A stretch of 64,000 nucleotides of DNA from Stappia sp. WLB 29 (GTDB lineage: Bacteria > Pseudomonadota > Alphaproteobacteria > Rhizobiales > Stappiaceae): positions 1 through 64,000 of the forward strand of contig NZ_JALBGD010000003.1 of the NCBI RefSeq assembly GCF_023507705.1, written 5' to 3'. Under the pieces are notes generated by a model that saw nothing but the letters and a program-made list of their open reading frames with translations, did no database searches and was not told the DNA's origin. This document shows positions 29,395 through 38,008 of the stretch, piece after piece (the stretch's first letter is position 1; each line of letters starts with the position of its first letter). The translations under genes and the position numbers were made by a program.

Positions 29395-30705
29395 TCATTC
29401 AGCTGCTTCCGGCACCCGGTTGGGGTTGTTGGGATGGGTCGTCCAGTTGGCATAGTTCGGGTCGATCGGCTTGCCGGTGCGCGGGTCCGTGCCCTCGGCA
29501 ATGTGCTCCATGGTGATGCAGTCCTCGACCGGACAGACCGAGACGCACAGGTTGCAGCCCACGCACTCCTCGTCAATCACCTCGAAGTGGCGCAAGCCGT
29601 CCTTCATCGCGGTGATCGCCTGGTGCGAGGTGTCCTCGCAGGCGATGTGGCAGCGGCCGCACTTGATGCAGGCGTCCTGGTCGATGCGCGCCTTGACCAC
29701 GTAGTTGAGGTTGAGCCGCTGCCAGTCGGTGACCTTGGGCACCGCCCGTCCGACCACCTCGTCGACCGAAGTGTAGCCCTTCTCGTCCATCCAGTCGGAC
29801 AGGCCGTCGATCAGGTCCTCGACGATGCGGAAGCCGTAGGTCATCGCCGCGGTGCAGACCTGCACCGTGCCGGCGCCCAGCGCCATGAACTCGGCCGCGT
29901 CCCGCCATGTGGTGACGCCGCCGATGCCGGAGATCGGCAGGCCCTGCGTCTGCGGATCGCGGGCGATCTCGGCGACCATGTTGAGGGCGATCGGCTTGAC
30001 CGCCGGACCGCAATAGCCGCCATGGGCGCCCTGTCCGTCGATGGTCGGATAGGGGGCCATCTGGTCGAGATCGACCGAGACGATGGAGTTGATCGTGTTG
30101 ATCAGGGACACCGCGTCGGCCCCGCCCGCATGGGCGGCCCGGGCCGGGTTGCGGATGTCGGTGATGTTCGGCGTCAGCTTGACGATCACCGGCATGCGCG
30201 TGTGCTGCTTGCACCAGCGCGTCACCATCTCGATGTATTCGGGCACCTGGCCGACGGCCGAGCCCATGCCGCGCTCGGACATGCCGTGCGGACAGCCGAA
30301 GTTCAGCTCGACGCCGTCGGCCTCCGTCTCCTCGACGCGGCGCAGGATGTCGATCCAGTTCTGCTCCTCGCAGGGCACCATCAGCGAGACGACGAGCGCC
30401 CGGTCCGGCCAGTCGCGCTTGACCTGCTTGATCTCGCGCAGGTTCACCTCCAGCGGGCGGTCGGTGATCAGCTCGATATTGTTGAACCCGAGCAGCGAGC
30501 GGTCCGGCCCGTGGATCGCGCCGTAGCGCGGGCCGTTGACGTTGACCACTGCCGGGTCCTCGCCCAGCGTCTTCCAGACGACGCCGCCCCAGCCTGCCTT
30601 GAAGGCGCGGACGACGTTGTATTCCTTGTCGGTCGGCGGCGCGGAGGCCAGCCAGAACGGGTTCGGCGACTTGATGCCGAGAAAGTTGGTGCGAAGATCG
30701 GCCAT
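29395..30705 (-). CDS. preA: NAD-dependent dihydropyrimidine dehydrogenase subunit PreA
   Basis: 436-residue catalytic subunit that, with PreT, reduces uracil/thymine to the dihydro form. An FMN-binding barrel (NPFWLASAPPT, GWGGVVWKTLGED, VKLTPNITDI, SGIGGVTTWRDAAEF) is followed by two 4Fe-4S motifs (CIKCGRCHIAC and CVGCNLCVSVCP). The loop after ELNFGCPHGM reads GMGSAVGQ, so the general-acid Cys of mammalian DPD (GLACGQ) appears to be Val; from memory E. coli PreA also has Val here. GGGGAGGA precedes the ATG at 30705. It follows preT by 62 bp. Confidence 0.94.
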   Translation of the reverse strand: MADLRTNFLGIKSPNPFWLASAPPTDKEYNVVRAFKAGWGGVVWKTLGEDPAVVNVNGPRYGAIHGPDRSLLGFNNIELITDRPLEVNLREIKQVKRDWPDRALVVSLMVPCEEQNWIDILRRVEETEADGVELNFGCPHGMSERGMGSAVGQVPEYIEMVTRWCKQHTRMPVIVKLTPNITDIRNPARAAHAGGADAVSLINTINSIVSVDLDQMAPYPTIDGQGAHGGYCGPAVKPIALNMVAEIARDPQTQGLPISGIGGVTTWRDAAEFMALGAGTVQVCTAAMTYGFRIVEDLIDGLSDWMDEKGYTSVDEVVGRAVPKVTDWQRLNLNYVVKARIDQDACIKCGRCHIACEDTSHQAITAMKDGLRHFEVIDEECVGCNLCVSVCPVEDCITMEHIAEGTDPRTGKPIDPNYANWTTHPNNPNRVPEAAE

Positions 30706-30767
30706 CTGAAAATCCTCCCCACGGATGTTCGGGAGTGAAAGCTAAGGGTTCGGGAGACCTGCCGCGC

Positions 30768-32123
30768 TCAGGCGGACAGCGCCGCGTGGATCGAGGCCGC
30801 GGCGATCTTGCCGTCCTCGACCGACGCGACCGTCAGGTCCTCGCCTCCGGCCACGCAGTCGCCGCCGGCCCACACGCCGGTGAGCGAGGTGCGGCGGTCC
30901 GCGTCGACGCCGATCCGGCCGCCGTCGAGCTCCAGCGCCTCGCCGCCGCCCAGCGCGTCCGGCACGAAGGTCTGGCCGATCGCCTTGAACACCTGGTCCG
31001 CTTCCAGCGTCACGCTCTCGCCGGTTCCCGTCAGCCGGCCGGCGCTGTCGGGCAGCATCCGCTCCAGCTCGATGGCCCGCACATGGCCGCCCTCGCCGAT
31101 CAGCCGGCGCGGCGCCAGACACTCGCGGATCACCACCCCGTTGGTCAGGGCGATCTCCTGCTCGTAGGCGCTGGCCTTCATCGCCTCGCGGTCGCGGCGA
31201 TAGGCGATGGTCACCTCCTCCGCGCCGAGGCGCTTGATCTGCACGGCGATGTCGATGGCGGTCATGCCGCCGCCGATCACCACGACCTTGCGGCCGACCG
31301 GCAGGGCGGAGAGGTCCTGCGCCTGGCGCAGCTCGGCGATATAGGCGACCGCATCGATGACGCCGGCCAGGTCCTCGCCCTCGGTCCTGAGTGCGTTGAC
31401 GCCGCCGAGACCCATGCCGAGGAACACCGCGTCGAAGTCGCGGCGCAGGCCCTCCAGCGTGATGTCGCGGCCGAGCGCGGTGTCACACTTCACCGTGATG
31501 CCGCCGATGGACAGGACGAAGTCGACCTCCGCCTGGGCGAAGTCGTGCGTCGTCTTGTAGGCGGCGATGCCGTATTCGTTGAGGCCGCCGAGCTTGGGAC
31601 GGGCCTCGAAGATCGTCACGTCGTGCCCCTCGCGCGCCAGCGCATGGGCACAGGAAAGCCCGGCCGGGCCGCCGCCGACGACGACGACGCGCTTGCCCGT
31701 CGGTGCGGCGCGTTCATAGGGCAGGGATGCATTGCGCGCGAGGAACGTGTCGGTCGCATGGCGCTGCAGCAGGCCGATGGAAACGGGGCGGTCCTCGGCG
31801 AGGTTGCGCACGCAGGCCTCCTCGCACAAGGTCTCGGTCGGGCAGACGCGGGCGCACATGCCGCCGAGGATGTTCTGCTCGAAGATCGTCTTGGCCGAGC
31901 CGAGCGGGTTGCCGGTGGCGATCTGGCGGATGAATTTCGGGATGTCGATGGATGTCGGGCAGGCGATCGTGCAGGGCGCGTCGTAGCAGAAATAGCAGCG
32001 ATCCGCCTCGACCCGCGCCTCATGGACGCCGAGCGGCGGATGCAGGTCCTCGAAATTCTCCAGATAGTCGTCGGCCGTCAGTCGCCCCGCACGGATGTCG
32101 GGGGTCACGAGTGCATCAGCCAT
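30768..32123 (-). CDS. preT: Dihydropyrimidine dehydrogenase electron-transfer subunit PreT
   Basis: 451-residue GltD-like flavoprotein that passes electrons from NAD(P)H to PreA. The N-terminal iron-sulfur cysteines are present (CYFCYDAPC, CARVCPTETLCEEACV), followed by an FAD dinucleotide-binding motif (VVVVGGGPAGLSCAHALA) and an NAD(P) motif (VVVIGGGMTAIDIAVQ). The C-terminal GVWAGGDCV segment is typical. The ATG at 32123 has GGAGGTG 6 nt upstream. A RutR-type box lies 197 bp upstream in the gap shared with maiA. Confidence 0.94.
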   Translation of the reverse strand: MADALVTPDIRAGRLTADDYLENFEDLHPPLGVHEARVEADRCYFCYDAPCTIACPTSIDIPKFIRQIATGNPLGSAKTIFEQNILGGMCARVCPTETLCEEACVRNLAEDRPVSIGLLQRHATDTFLARNASLPYERAAPTGKRVVVVGGGPAGLSCAHALAREGHDVTIFEARPKLGGLNEYGIAAYKTTHDFAQAEVDFVLSIGGITVKCDTALGRDITLEGLRRDFDAVFLGMGLGGVNALRTEGEDLAGVIDAVAYIAELRQAQDLSALPVGRKVVVIGGGMTAIDIAVQIKRLGAEEVTIAYRRDREAMKASAYEQEIALTNGVVIRECLAPRRLIGEGGHVRAIELERMLPDSAGRLTGTGESVTLEADQVFKAIGQTFVPDALGGGEALELDGGRIGVDADRRTSLTGVWAGGDCVAGGEDLTVASVEDGKIAAASIHAALSA

Positions 32124-32461
32124 GGCTGCACCTCCGATAGCGCCGGGCCGCGGGCGCGGGCTCCGGCGTCGATGTTCTCCTCTGGAGCGCAGGCGATCCG
32201 TTTCTGTCGTCGGACCGGGACCGGAAGGGGATCCCGCTGTCGGCCTGCGCCGGCTCTGGCGATTTGCTTGGCGCGCGCCTCGTTCGGCGGGAGCGCGTCC
32301 GGGATCATTGGGCCGAATTTTGACCAAATAGTCAAATTTTTTGTGGCGGCTCGAAAGCCGGCTGCCCGACGCGGCGCTTGGCCGTCGGCGACGGGCATGC
32401 GATATGCGGTGCGACACAGGCCGCGAAGCGGCACAAGGGACATGAAACGGGAGAGAGATCG
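32124..32461. promoter_or_regulatory. preT-maiA divergent intergenic region
   Basis: A 338-bp region with no convincing gene. It contains one RutR-type palindrome (32320-32335) in a short AT-rich patch, which marks the likely promoter zone for preT, for maiA, or for both. Confidence 0.6.
32320..32335. promoter_or_regulatory. RutR-type operator 3
   Basis: TTGACCAAATAGTCAA, one mismatch from the E. coli RutR consensus TTGACCA-N2-TGGTCAA and identical over 11 contiguous bases with operator 1 (TGACCAAATxGTCAA). It links preT-preA to the regulators at 26-27.5 kb. Confidence 0.85.
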
Positions 32462-33109
32462 GTGACGCGACCCGTCCTTCACGATTACTGGCGTTCGTCT
32501 GCAAGCTACCGCGTGCGCATCGCGCTCAACCTGCTCGGCATCGCCTATGAGGCCGCGCCGGTGAACCTGCTCACCGGCGCCCACCGGGCAGCGGAGAACC
32601 TGGCCCGCAATCCGCAAGGCCTTGTCCCGACGCTGGAGATCGACGGGCACGAGCTGACCCAGTCGCTCGCCATCATCGAATATCTGCACGAGACCAACCA
32701 GCCGGCCTCGACCCTGATGCCGGCCGATGCCGCCGGCCGCCACCGGGTGCGCGCCCTCTCCCATGCCATCGCCATGGAGATCCATCCGATCTGCAACCTG
32801 TCGGTCGCCAATCACGTCGCCGAGATCACCGGCGGCGGCGACGAGGCCAAGGCCGCCTGGATGCGCACCTTCATCGGCAAGGGGCTGGCGGCGCTGGAGC
32901 GTATGCTGGACGATCCGCGCACGGGCCGCTTCTGCCACGGCGACACGCCGACCCTGGCGGACCTGTGCCTGGTGCCGCAGATGTACAACGCCCGCCGCTG
33001 GGGCGTCGACCTTGCCGCCCTGCCGAAGCTGGTGGCCATCGACGCGACCTGCACCGAGATGGAGGCCTTCGCCGCCGCCCATCCGGACCGCATCGGCGCG
33101 CCCGCCTGA
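32462..33109 (+). CDS. maiA: Maleylacetoacetate isomerase (zeta-class GST)
   Basis: 215-residue zeta-class glutathione transferase; the family isomerises maleylacetoacetate to fumarylacetoacetate in tyrosine/homogentisate breakdown. The N-terminal active-site motif SSASYRVRIALNLLGI and the QSLAIIEYL glutathione-site segment are clear, as is the C-terminal FCHGDTPTLADLCLVPQMYNA. The GTG at 32462 is preceded by GGGAGAGAG and gives the usual length. No other tyrosine-catabolism gene is adjacent; it diverges from preT across a RutR-type box, so a role in pyrimidine metabolism cannot be excluded. Confidence 0.88.
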   Translation: MTRPVLHDYWRSSASYRVRIALNLLGIAYEAAPVNLLTGAHRAAENLARNPQGLVPTLEIDGHELTQSLAIIEYLHETNQPASTLMPADAAGRHRVRALSHAIAMEIHPICNLSVANHVAEITGGGDEAKAAWMRTFIGKGLAALERMLDDPRTGRFCHGDTPTLADLCLVPQMYNARRWGVDLAALPKLVAIDATCTEMEAFAAAHPDRIGAPA

Positions 33110-33199
33110 CGGCGAGCATCGATCCCGCCGCTTTTGAGGTATCCGCTTTCGAATATCAGGATATCCTCATGACCCGCTTTTCCGGCGGGCGCGGGGCGG

Positions 33200-33468
33200 C
33201 CAGAGCCCTTTCGGCCAATTCGGAGCCATTCTGACGGAGCGATTTTGTGGCAAGGTCAAGCAAAGGCACGCAGGCCGTATCTGGACAAGGGACTTTGCGC
33301 CGGAATTGGCGCAAAATCGCCCGTCCCGCAGGGCTTCCGATTGGCGGGCGCCCACCGCCGAACCGATCTTGCCCGATGCTATGGCATCGCGCGGCAATCG
33401 TTTCGACGCCGGATCGCCATCCCAATCGAGAAGCAGAATTGACTGCGAATTGGCCGAAAGGGCTCTAG
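33200..33468. repeat. Dispersed intergenic repeat, copy 2 (269 bp, inverted relative to copy 1)
   Basis: The reverse complement of this segment matches 9611-9885 end to end with about 14 mismatches and a 6-bp deletion. The terminal inverted repeats (CCAGAGCCCTTTCGGCCAAT at the left, its near-complement at the right ending GGGCTCTAG) and the internal hairpin (GCGCC-N6-GGCGC) are both retained. The element ends 9 bp before the start codon of the next gene, so it supplies that gene's immediate 5' region. The rest of the maiA downstream gap (33110-33199) holds a small palindrome (AGGATATCCT at 33158-33167). Confidence 0.88.
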
Positions 33469-33477
33469 GCTCGCCGC

Positions 33478-35079
33478 ATGACAGACGCCGTCCTGCCCCC
33501 GCCCGACCACGCGGACATGCCCCGCCCGGCTTCCGTTTCCCTTGCCGGCACGACGCCCGCGCCGTTCTGGTTCCTGCTCGCCGCGCAATTCGTGGTGGCG
33601 GCCGCCGGCCTCGTGGTGGAGATCGTCGCAGGAAGAATGCTGGCGCCCTATGTCGGCATGTCGCTCTACACCTGGACGGCGGTGATCGCCGTGGTGCTGG
33701 CCGGCTTTTCCGCCGGGCACTGGGCCGGCGGCCTCGTCGCCGACCGGCCGGCGCGCACCGGCCTCATGTGGCTTGCCGTCTCCGGCGCGCTCGGGGCGAT
33801 CGCCACCATCGCCGCCCTGCCGCTGCTGCGCTGGGTCTCCGGCCCGGTTCTCTCCAGCCTGACCGATCCGGTCGCCGGCATTGTCGCGCTGGCGATGCTG
33901 CTGTTCTTCCTGCCCTCCTTCGCCGCCGGCATCCCGTCGCCGATCCTGGCGCGCCTTGCCATCGAGGATCGGGTGCGCAGCGGCCGGGCCCTCGGCGTCC
34001 TGCATGCGGTCTCGGCCATCGGCGCCATCGCCGGCACGCTGGCCGCCGGCTATCTCTTCATCTCCTGGCTCGGCACCGCCCGCACGCTGATCACGGTGGC
34101 CGCCGCCTACACGCTGTTCGCCCTGTGCTGCCTGTGGATGGCCCGCCGCGTGCCGCGCAGGTCGGACGGCGCTTCGCTTTCGGCGGCGGCCGGCATCACG
34201 GTCCTTGCGCTTTTCGCCACCGCCGCCGGCCCCTTCCTGCCGCAGAAGATCTGCGACATCGAAAGCCGCTACTACTGCATCCGCTCGCTGGACGTGTCGG
34301 CGGATTTCGGCGCGCCGACCCGGCTGATGGTGCTCGACCATCTCGGCCACGGCATCAATGTGCTCGGCGACCCGGCGCGGCTGGAAATGCCCTATGCGGC
34401 GATCATCGACGCGGTGACCCGCGCCCGGCTCGGCGATGCGCCCGAGCAGGCCTATTTCATCGGCGGCGGTTCGCTGACGCTGCCGCGCGCCTGGACGCGG
34501 GACGGCGCCCGCCCCGGCCTCGTCGTCGCGGAGATCGATCCGCAGGTGACGCGCATGGCCGCGCGCGACTTCGACGTCGACCCGTCGCGCTTCACCGTCG
34601 TCCATGCCGATGCCAGGGCCCGCCTCGCCTCACTCGGCGGCTTCCAGGTGATCGTCGGCGATGCCTTCACCGACATCGCCGTGCCGGCGCATCTGGTAAC
34701 GCACGAGTTCTATGCCGAGATCGCAGAGAGCCTTACGCCGAACGGCCATTATGCGATGAACCTCATCGACCACATGGACCGGCTGCAGGCGCTGGCCGCC
34801 ACGGTGCGCACCCTGCGCACCGCCTTTCCGGTGGTCGAGGTCTGGGTCGAGGCGGAGGACTTCACCGCCGGCGGGCGCACCACCTTCGTGCTGATCGCCG
34901 GGCGCATGCCGACGCCTCAGGCCCGCTTCGTGCTGCCGCCGGTCGCAGAGGGGGCGGCACGCCGCATCCTCGCGCGCATGCCGGACGAGCGGATCGACGC
35001 GCTCGTTGCCCGCATCGACCCGCCGGTGCTCAGCGACGATTACGTGCCGATCGACCGGCTGATGGGGCCGGGCTCTTGA
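33478..35079 (+). CDS. Fused membrane / spermidine-synthase-like methyltransferase-fold protein
   Basis: 533 residues in two parts. Residues 27-260 hold about seven to eight transmembrane helices (an MFS-like half). Residues 300-520 form a spermidine-synthase-like Rossmann domain: AYFIGGGSLTLPRAW, VVAEIDPQVTRMAARDF, VHADARARL, VIVGDAFTDIAVP. The nucleotide-binding glycines and the acidic Glu-Ile-Asp are kept, but several polyamine-site residues cannot be confirmed, so aminopropyl transfer is not assured. The ATG at 33478 follows the dispersed repeat and has only a weak SD. It converges with gshB. Confidence 0.85.
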   Translation: MTDAVLPPPDHADMPRPASVSLAGTTPAPFWFLLAAQFVVAAAGLVVEIVAGRMLAPYVGMSLYTWTAVIAVVLAGFSAGHWAGGLVADRPARTGLMWLAVSGALGAIATIAALPLLRWVSGPVLSSLTDPVAGIVALAMLLFFLPSFAAGIPSPILARLAIEDRVRSGRALGVLHAVSAIGAIAGTLAAGYLFISWLGTARTLITVAAAYTLFALCCLWMARRVPRRSDGASLSAAAGITVLALFATAAGPFLPQKICDIESRYYCIRSLDVSADFGAPTRLMVLDHLGHGINVLGDPARLEMPYAAIIDAVTRARLGDAPEQAYFIGGGSLTLPRAWTRDGARPGLVVAEIDPQVTRMAARDFDVDPSRFTVVHADARARLASLGGFQVIVGDAFTDIAVPAHLVTHEFYAEIAESLTPNGHYAMNLIDHMDRLQALAATVRTLRTAFPVVEVWVEAEDFTAGGRTTFVLIAGRMPTPQARFVLPPVAEGAARRILARMPDERIDALVARIDPPVLSDDYVPIDRLMGPGS

Positions 35080-35101
35080 ATTCGGCTCACGCGCCAGTGC
35101 G

Positions 35102-36076
35102 TCAGGCTTGGGCGCGCTTGGCCTCCACCACGTCCCAGACGCGGGCCGCGATGTCCGGTCCGCCGAGCCTTGCGACGGCGCGGATGCCGGTCGGCGCGGT
35201 GACGTTGATCTCCGTCAGGTAACCGTCGATGACGTCGATGCCGACGAGAATCAGCCCCTTTTCGCGCAGCGCCGGGCCGAGACGGGCGCAGATCTCGCGC
35301 TCGCGCGGGGTGAGGTCGGCCTCCCGCGCCGCGCCGCCGCGCACCATGTTGGAGCGCAGGTCGCCCTCCTGCGGCACCCGGTTGACCGCGCCGGCGAACT
35401 CGCCGTCGACCAGGAGGATGCGCTTGTCGCCCTTCGACACCGCGGGCAGGAAGCGCTGGATCACCCAGGGCTCCCGGAAGGTGGCGGCGAAGAAGTCGTA
35501 GAGCGAGCCGTAGTTGAGATCGTCCGCCGTGATGCGGAACACCGCCGCCCCGCCATGGCCGAACAGCGGCTTCATGACGATGTCGCCGTGCTCGGCGCGG
35601 AAGGCGTCGATGGCGGCGCGGTCGCGGGTGATCAGCGTTTCCGGCATCAGGTCCGGGAACTCGGTGACGAACAGCTTTTCCGGCGCATTGCGCACCGAGG
35701 CCGGGTCGTTCACCACCAGGGTCTTCGGGTGGATCTTCTCCAGCATATGCGTCGCCGCGACATAGGCCATGTCGAAGGGCGGGTCCTGACGCATCAGCAC
35801 GACGTCCATCTCGGCAAGGTCGGTCAGCTGCCGCTCGCCCAGGGTGAAGTGGTTGCCCGGCTCGTCGCGCACCGTGACCGGCTCCAGCGAGGCGGTCACG
35901 GTGTTGCCGTTCATCGCCAGCCGGTCCGGCGTATAGTGGAAGAGCGCGTGGCCGCGGGCCTGCGCCTCGAGCATCATCGCAAAGGCGCTGTCGCCGGCGA
36001 TGTTGATGGAGGAGATGTGGTCCATCTGGACCGCGACCTTGAGCCGTGCGGATGTCGGCGTGCTGGAAGATGTCAT
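35102..36076 (-). CDS. gshB: Glutathione synthase
   Basis: 324-residue ATP-grasp enzyme joining gamma-glutamylcysteine and glycine. Diagnostic segments: [25 protein letters not shown] at the N-terminus, [35 protein letters not shown] (ATP-grasp), [11 protein letters not shown] and [15 protein letters not shown] with the metal-binding Glu/Asn. Last gene of the rsmI - small ORF - yraN-like - gshB run, 127 bp after the YraN-family gene, an arrangement common in Rhizobiales. Confidence 0.96.
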   Translation of the reverse strand: MTSSSTPTSARLKVAVQMDHISSINIAGDSAFAMMLEAQARGHALFHYTPDRLAMNGNTVTASLEPVTVRDEPGNHFTLGERQLTDLAEMDVVLMRQDPPFDMAYVAATHMLEKIHPKTLVVNDPASVRNAPEKLFVTEFPDLMPETLITRDRAAIDAFRAEHGDIVMKPLFGHGGAAVFRITADDLNYGSLYDFFAATFREPWVIQRFLPAVSKGDKRILLVDGEFAGAVNRVPQEGDLRSNMVRGGAAREADLTPREREICARLGPALREKGLILVGIDVIDGYLTEINVTAPTGIRAVARLGGPDIAARVWDVVEAKRAQA

Positions 36077-36203
36077 CGGAAGGTCTCCGGCGCCGGAACG
36101 GCGCGCTGAACGACGGACGGGAAGGCGGGGCGGGCGCCCCGCGGTTGGGGACAGGATATGCGACCCGCGCCGGGCTTTGTCCAGTGCGCGGGCGCCCGGC
36201 CCC

Positions 36204-36602
36204 TCACGCTTCCGCGACGGCGAAGGCGTCGGCGATGTGCACCGGCAGCCGCCAGGGCGAGACCAGCACCGCGTCGAAGCGCAGCGTCATGGCGCCGAGA
36301 TCCTCGCGCCCGGCGCACCAGGTGCGGGCGGCAGAGGCGATCCGGCGCTGCGCCGACGGGGTGATCGCGATGAGCGCCGCATCCCGGTCGCCTCGCGCCT
36401 TGACCTCGATGAAGGCGATCGTCTTGCCCCGCCGGGCGATGATGTCGATCTCGCCGCTGCCGGCGCGAAAGCGCCGGGCGAGGATCCGCCAGCCCTTGGC
36501 GCGCAGGTAGAGCGCGGCCAGCGTCTCGGCCCTGAGCCCCAGCCGGTAGGCGCCGCGCCGCCGGCTTGTGCCGCCCGGCCCTTGCACGCCGCCCCGGGTC
36601 AT
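36204..36602 (-). CDS. YraN/UPF0102 family nuclease-fold protein
   Basis: 132-residue protein with the UPF0102 pattern: [25 protein letters not shown] followed by [23 protein letters not shown], a PD-(D/E)xK nuclease-like motif (Glu, Asp, Glu-x-Lys). Members are predicted DNA-processing proteins with no settled function. Its start overlaps the stop of the small membrane-protein gene by 4 bp (ATGA). Confidence 0.9.
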   Translation of the reverse strand: MTRGGVQGPGGTSRRRGAYRLGLRAETLAALYLRAKGWRILARRFRAGSGEIDIIARRGKTIAFIEVKARGDRDAALIAITPSAQRRIASAARTWCAGREDLGAMTLRFDAVLVSPWRLPVHIADAFAVAEA

Positions 36603-36772
36603 GCGGAGGGCTGGAACATGGCGGCGACGATCACCGCCATCACCGTCACGAGAAACCCGCCGGCGGCGAGCTTCCAGGCATCGCGGCGGTGCTTCAGTCC
36701 CGGCCAGCCGAGCGGCTTGATCACCTGGATCGCGGCGACGGCGGCAAAGAAAACCAGGATGATCTTGGTCAT
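36599..36772 (-). CDS. Small two-helix membrane protein
   Basis: 57 residues from the ATG at 36772. Two hydrophobic segments, TKIILVFFAAVAAIQVI (2-18) and GGFLVTVMAVIVAAMF (38-53), flank a basic loop (KPLGWPGLKHRRDAWKL). I do not recognise the family. The 4-bp overlap with the YraN-family gene, the 83-bp gap from rsmI and the coding-like composition support a real gene. Function unknown. Confidence 0.7.
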   Translation of the reverse strand: MTKIILVFFAAVAAIQVIKPLGWPGLKHRRDAWKLAAGGFLVTVMAVIVAAMFQPSA

Positions 36773-36855
36773 GCGGCGCTCCGCTGGCGGGTTGAGGGGC
36801 TCACCCGCCCGAGTAGCACGGGCGGCAATCGAGGGCAAAGCAGCGGCGCACCGCG

Positions 36856-37791
36856 TCACTTCGCCTTCATCTCCAGGGCGCGTGCGTAAAGGTCCTTGCG
36901 GTCGAGGCCGGTGAGCTGCGCCACATGCTTGGCGGCGCCCGCCGCCTTCATGGTCTTCAGCGCCTCGGCCAGCAGCGCATCGGCATCGCCCGCATCGGCC
37001 TGCGGCCGTTCGGGCGGCGGGGCGATCACCACGACGAACTCGCCGCGCGCCGGCCCGTCCGCGAAATGGCGGGCGAGCTCCTCCAGCGTGCCGCGCTCGA
37101 AGGTCTCGAACCGCTTGGTGATCTCGCGCGCGACCGCCGCCTCCCGCTCGCCGCCGAACACGTGCGCCATGTCGGCGAGCGAGGCGGCGATGCGGTGCGG
37201 GCTTTCGAAGAAGATCAGCGTTGCGGGAATGCGCGAGAGCTCTTCCAGCCGGGCACTGCGCGGCCCGCCCTTTTGCGGCAGGAAGCCGGCGAAGCAGAAC
37301 GTGTCCGAGGGCAGGCCCGAGGCGACGAGCGCGGCCAGCGGCGCGCTGGCGCCGGGCACGGGGAAGACCTTGTGGCCGGCCTCGACCACCTCGCGCACCA
37401 GCCGGTATCCGGGATCGGAAACCAGCGGCGTGCCGGCATCGGAGACCAGCGCGACGGCCTTTCCGGCCTCCAGCGCCGCCATCAGGCGCGGGCGCACCTT
37501 CTGCGCATTGTGCTCGTGATAGGCGGTGAGCGGCGTCTTCAGCCCGAAACGCTGCATCAGGACCGCGGTGACGCGCGTGTCCTCGCAGGCGACGAGATCG
37601 GCGCCCGCCAGCACCTCCAGCCCGCGCACCGTCATGTCGCCGAGATTGCCGATGGGCGTTGCGACGATATAAAGGCCGCAGGCGAGCGAGGGCGCCGTCA
37701 GGCGATGGGCGCCGATGAAGAAGTCGCGGGAGGCCGGCTTCGGCGCTTCGCTCTCGTCCGGCTCTGTGGAAGACATGCGGTCGGCTTTCAT
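36856..37791 (-). CDS. rsmI: 16S rRNA (cytidine-1402-2'-O)-methyltransferase
   Basis: 311-residue SAM-dependent tetrapyrrole-methylase-fold enzyme modifying C1402 in the ribosomal P site. Signature stretches: LYIVATPIGNLGDMTVRGLEVL, DLVACEDTRVTAVLM, ALVSDAGTPLVSDPGYRLV, FPVPGASAPLAAL, FFESPHRIAASLADM and REITKRFETFERGTL. The start may be ATG 37791 or ATG 37776; both leave the domain intact. Divergent from the LpoA-like gene, the standard arrangement in alphaproteobacteria. Confidence 0.95.
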   Translation of the reverse strand: MKADRMSSTEPDESEAPKPASRDFFIGAHRLTAPSLACGLYIVATPIGNLGDMTVRGLEVLAGADLVACEDTRVTAVLMQRFGLKTPLTAYHEHNAQKVRPRLMAALEAGKAVALVSDAGTPLVSDPGYRLVREVVEAGHKVFPVPGASAPLAALVASGLPSDTFCFAGFLPQKGGPRSARLEELSRIPATLIFFESPHRIAASLADMAHVFGGEREAAVAREITKRFETFERGTLEELARHFADGPARGEFVVVIAPPPERPQADAGDADALLAEALKTMKAAGAAKHVAQLTGLDRKDLYARALEMKAK

Positions 37792-38008
37792 GCGAACGGG
37801 ACCCGCCGGGCGGGCTTTCGCCCGTTTTGGCAGGAAACGCGGTCAAGGCCAAGGCGGCGAGCGAGGATTTGCAGCCGGCGGGCGGTGCTGCTAAGCATTT
37901 TGCGGTCGGCGGCCCGTTCGCACCCGGGGCCGAAGACGGCAGACCCGCCGGCGGCAGGCAGGCCGGGCAGACGGGAGATCGGGGACAGTGCTTGGAGTTC
38001 TGGACAAG

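Noticed and set aside
33247-33468. A ~73-residue open frame inside the dispersed repeat, with a similar frame in copy 1
   Set aside because: The frame exists in both copies because the DNA is repeated. It lacks a good SD, and the element looks like non-coding inverted-repeat DNA.
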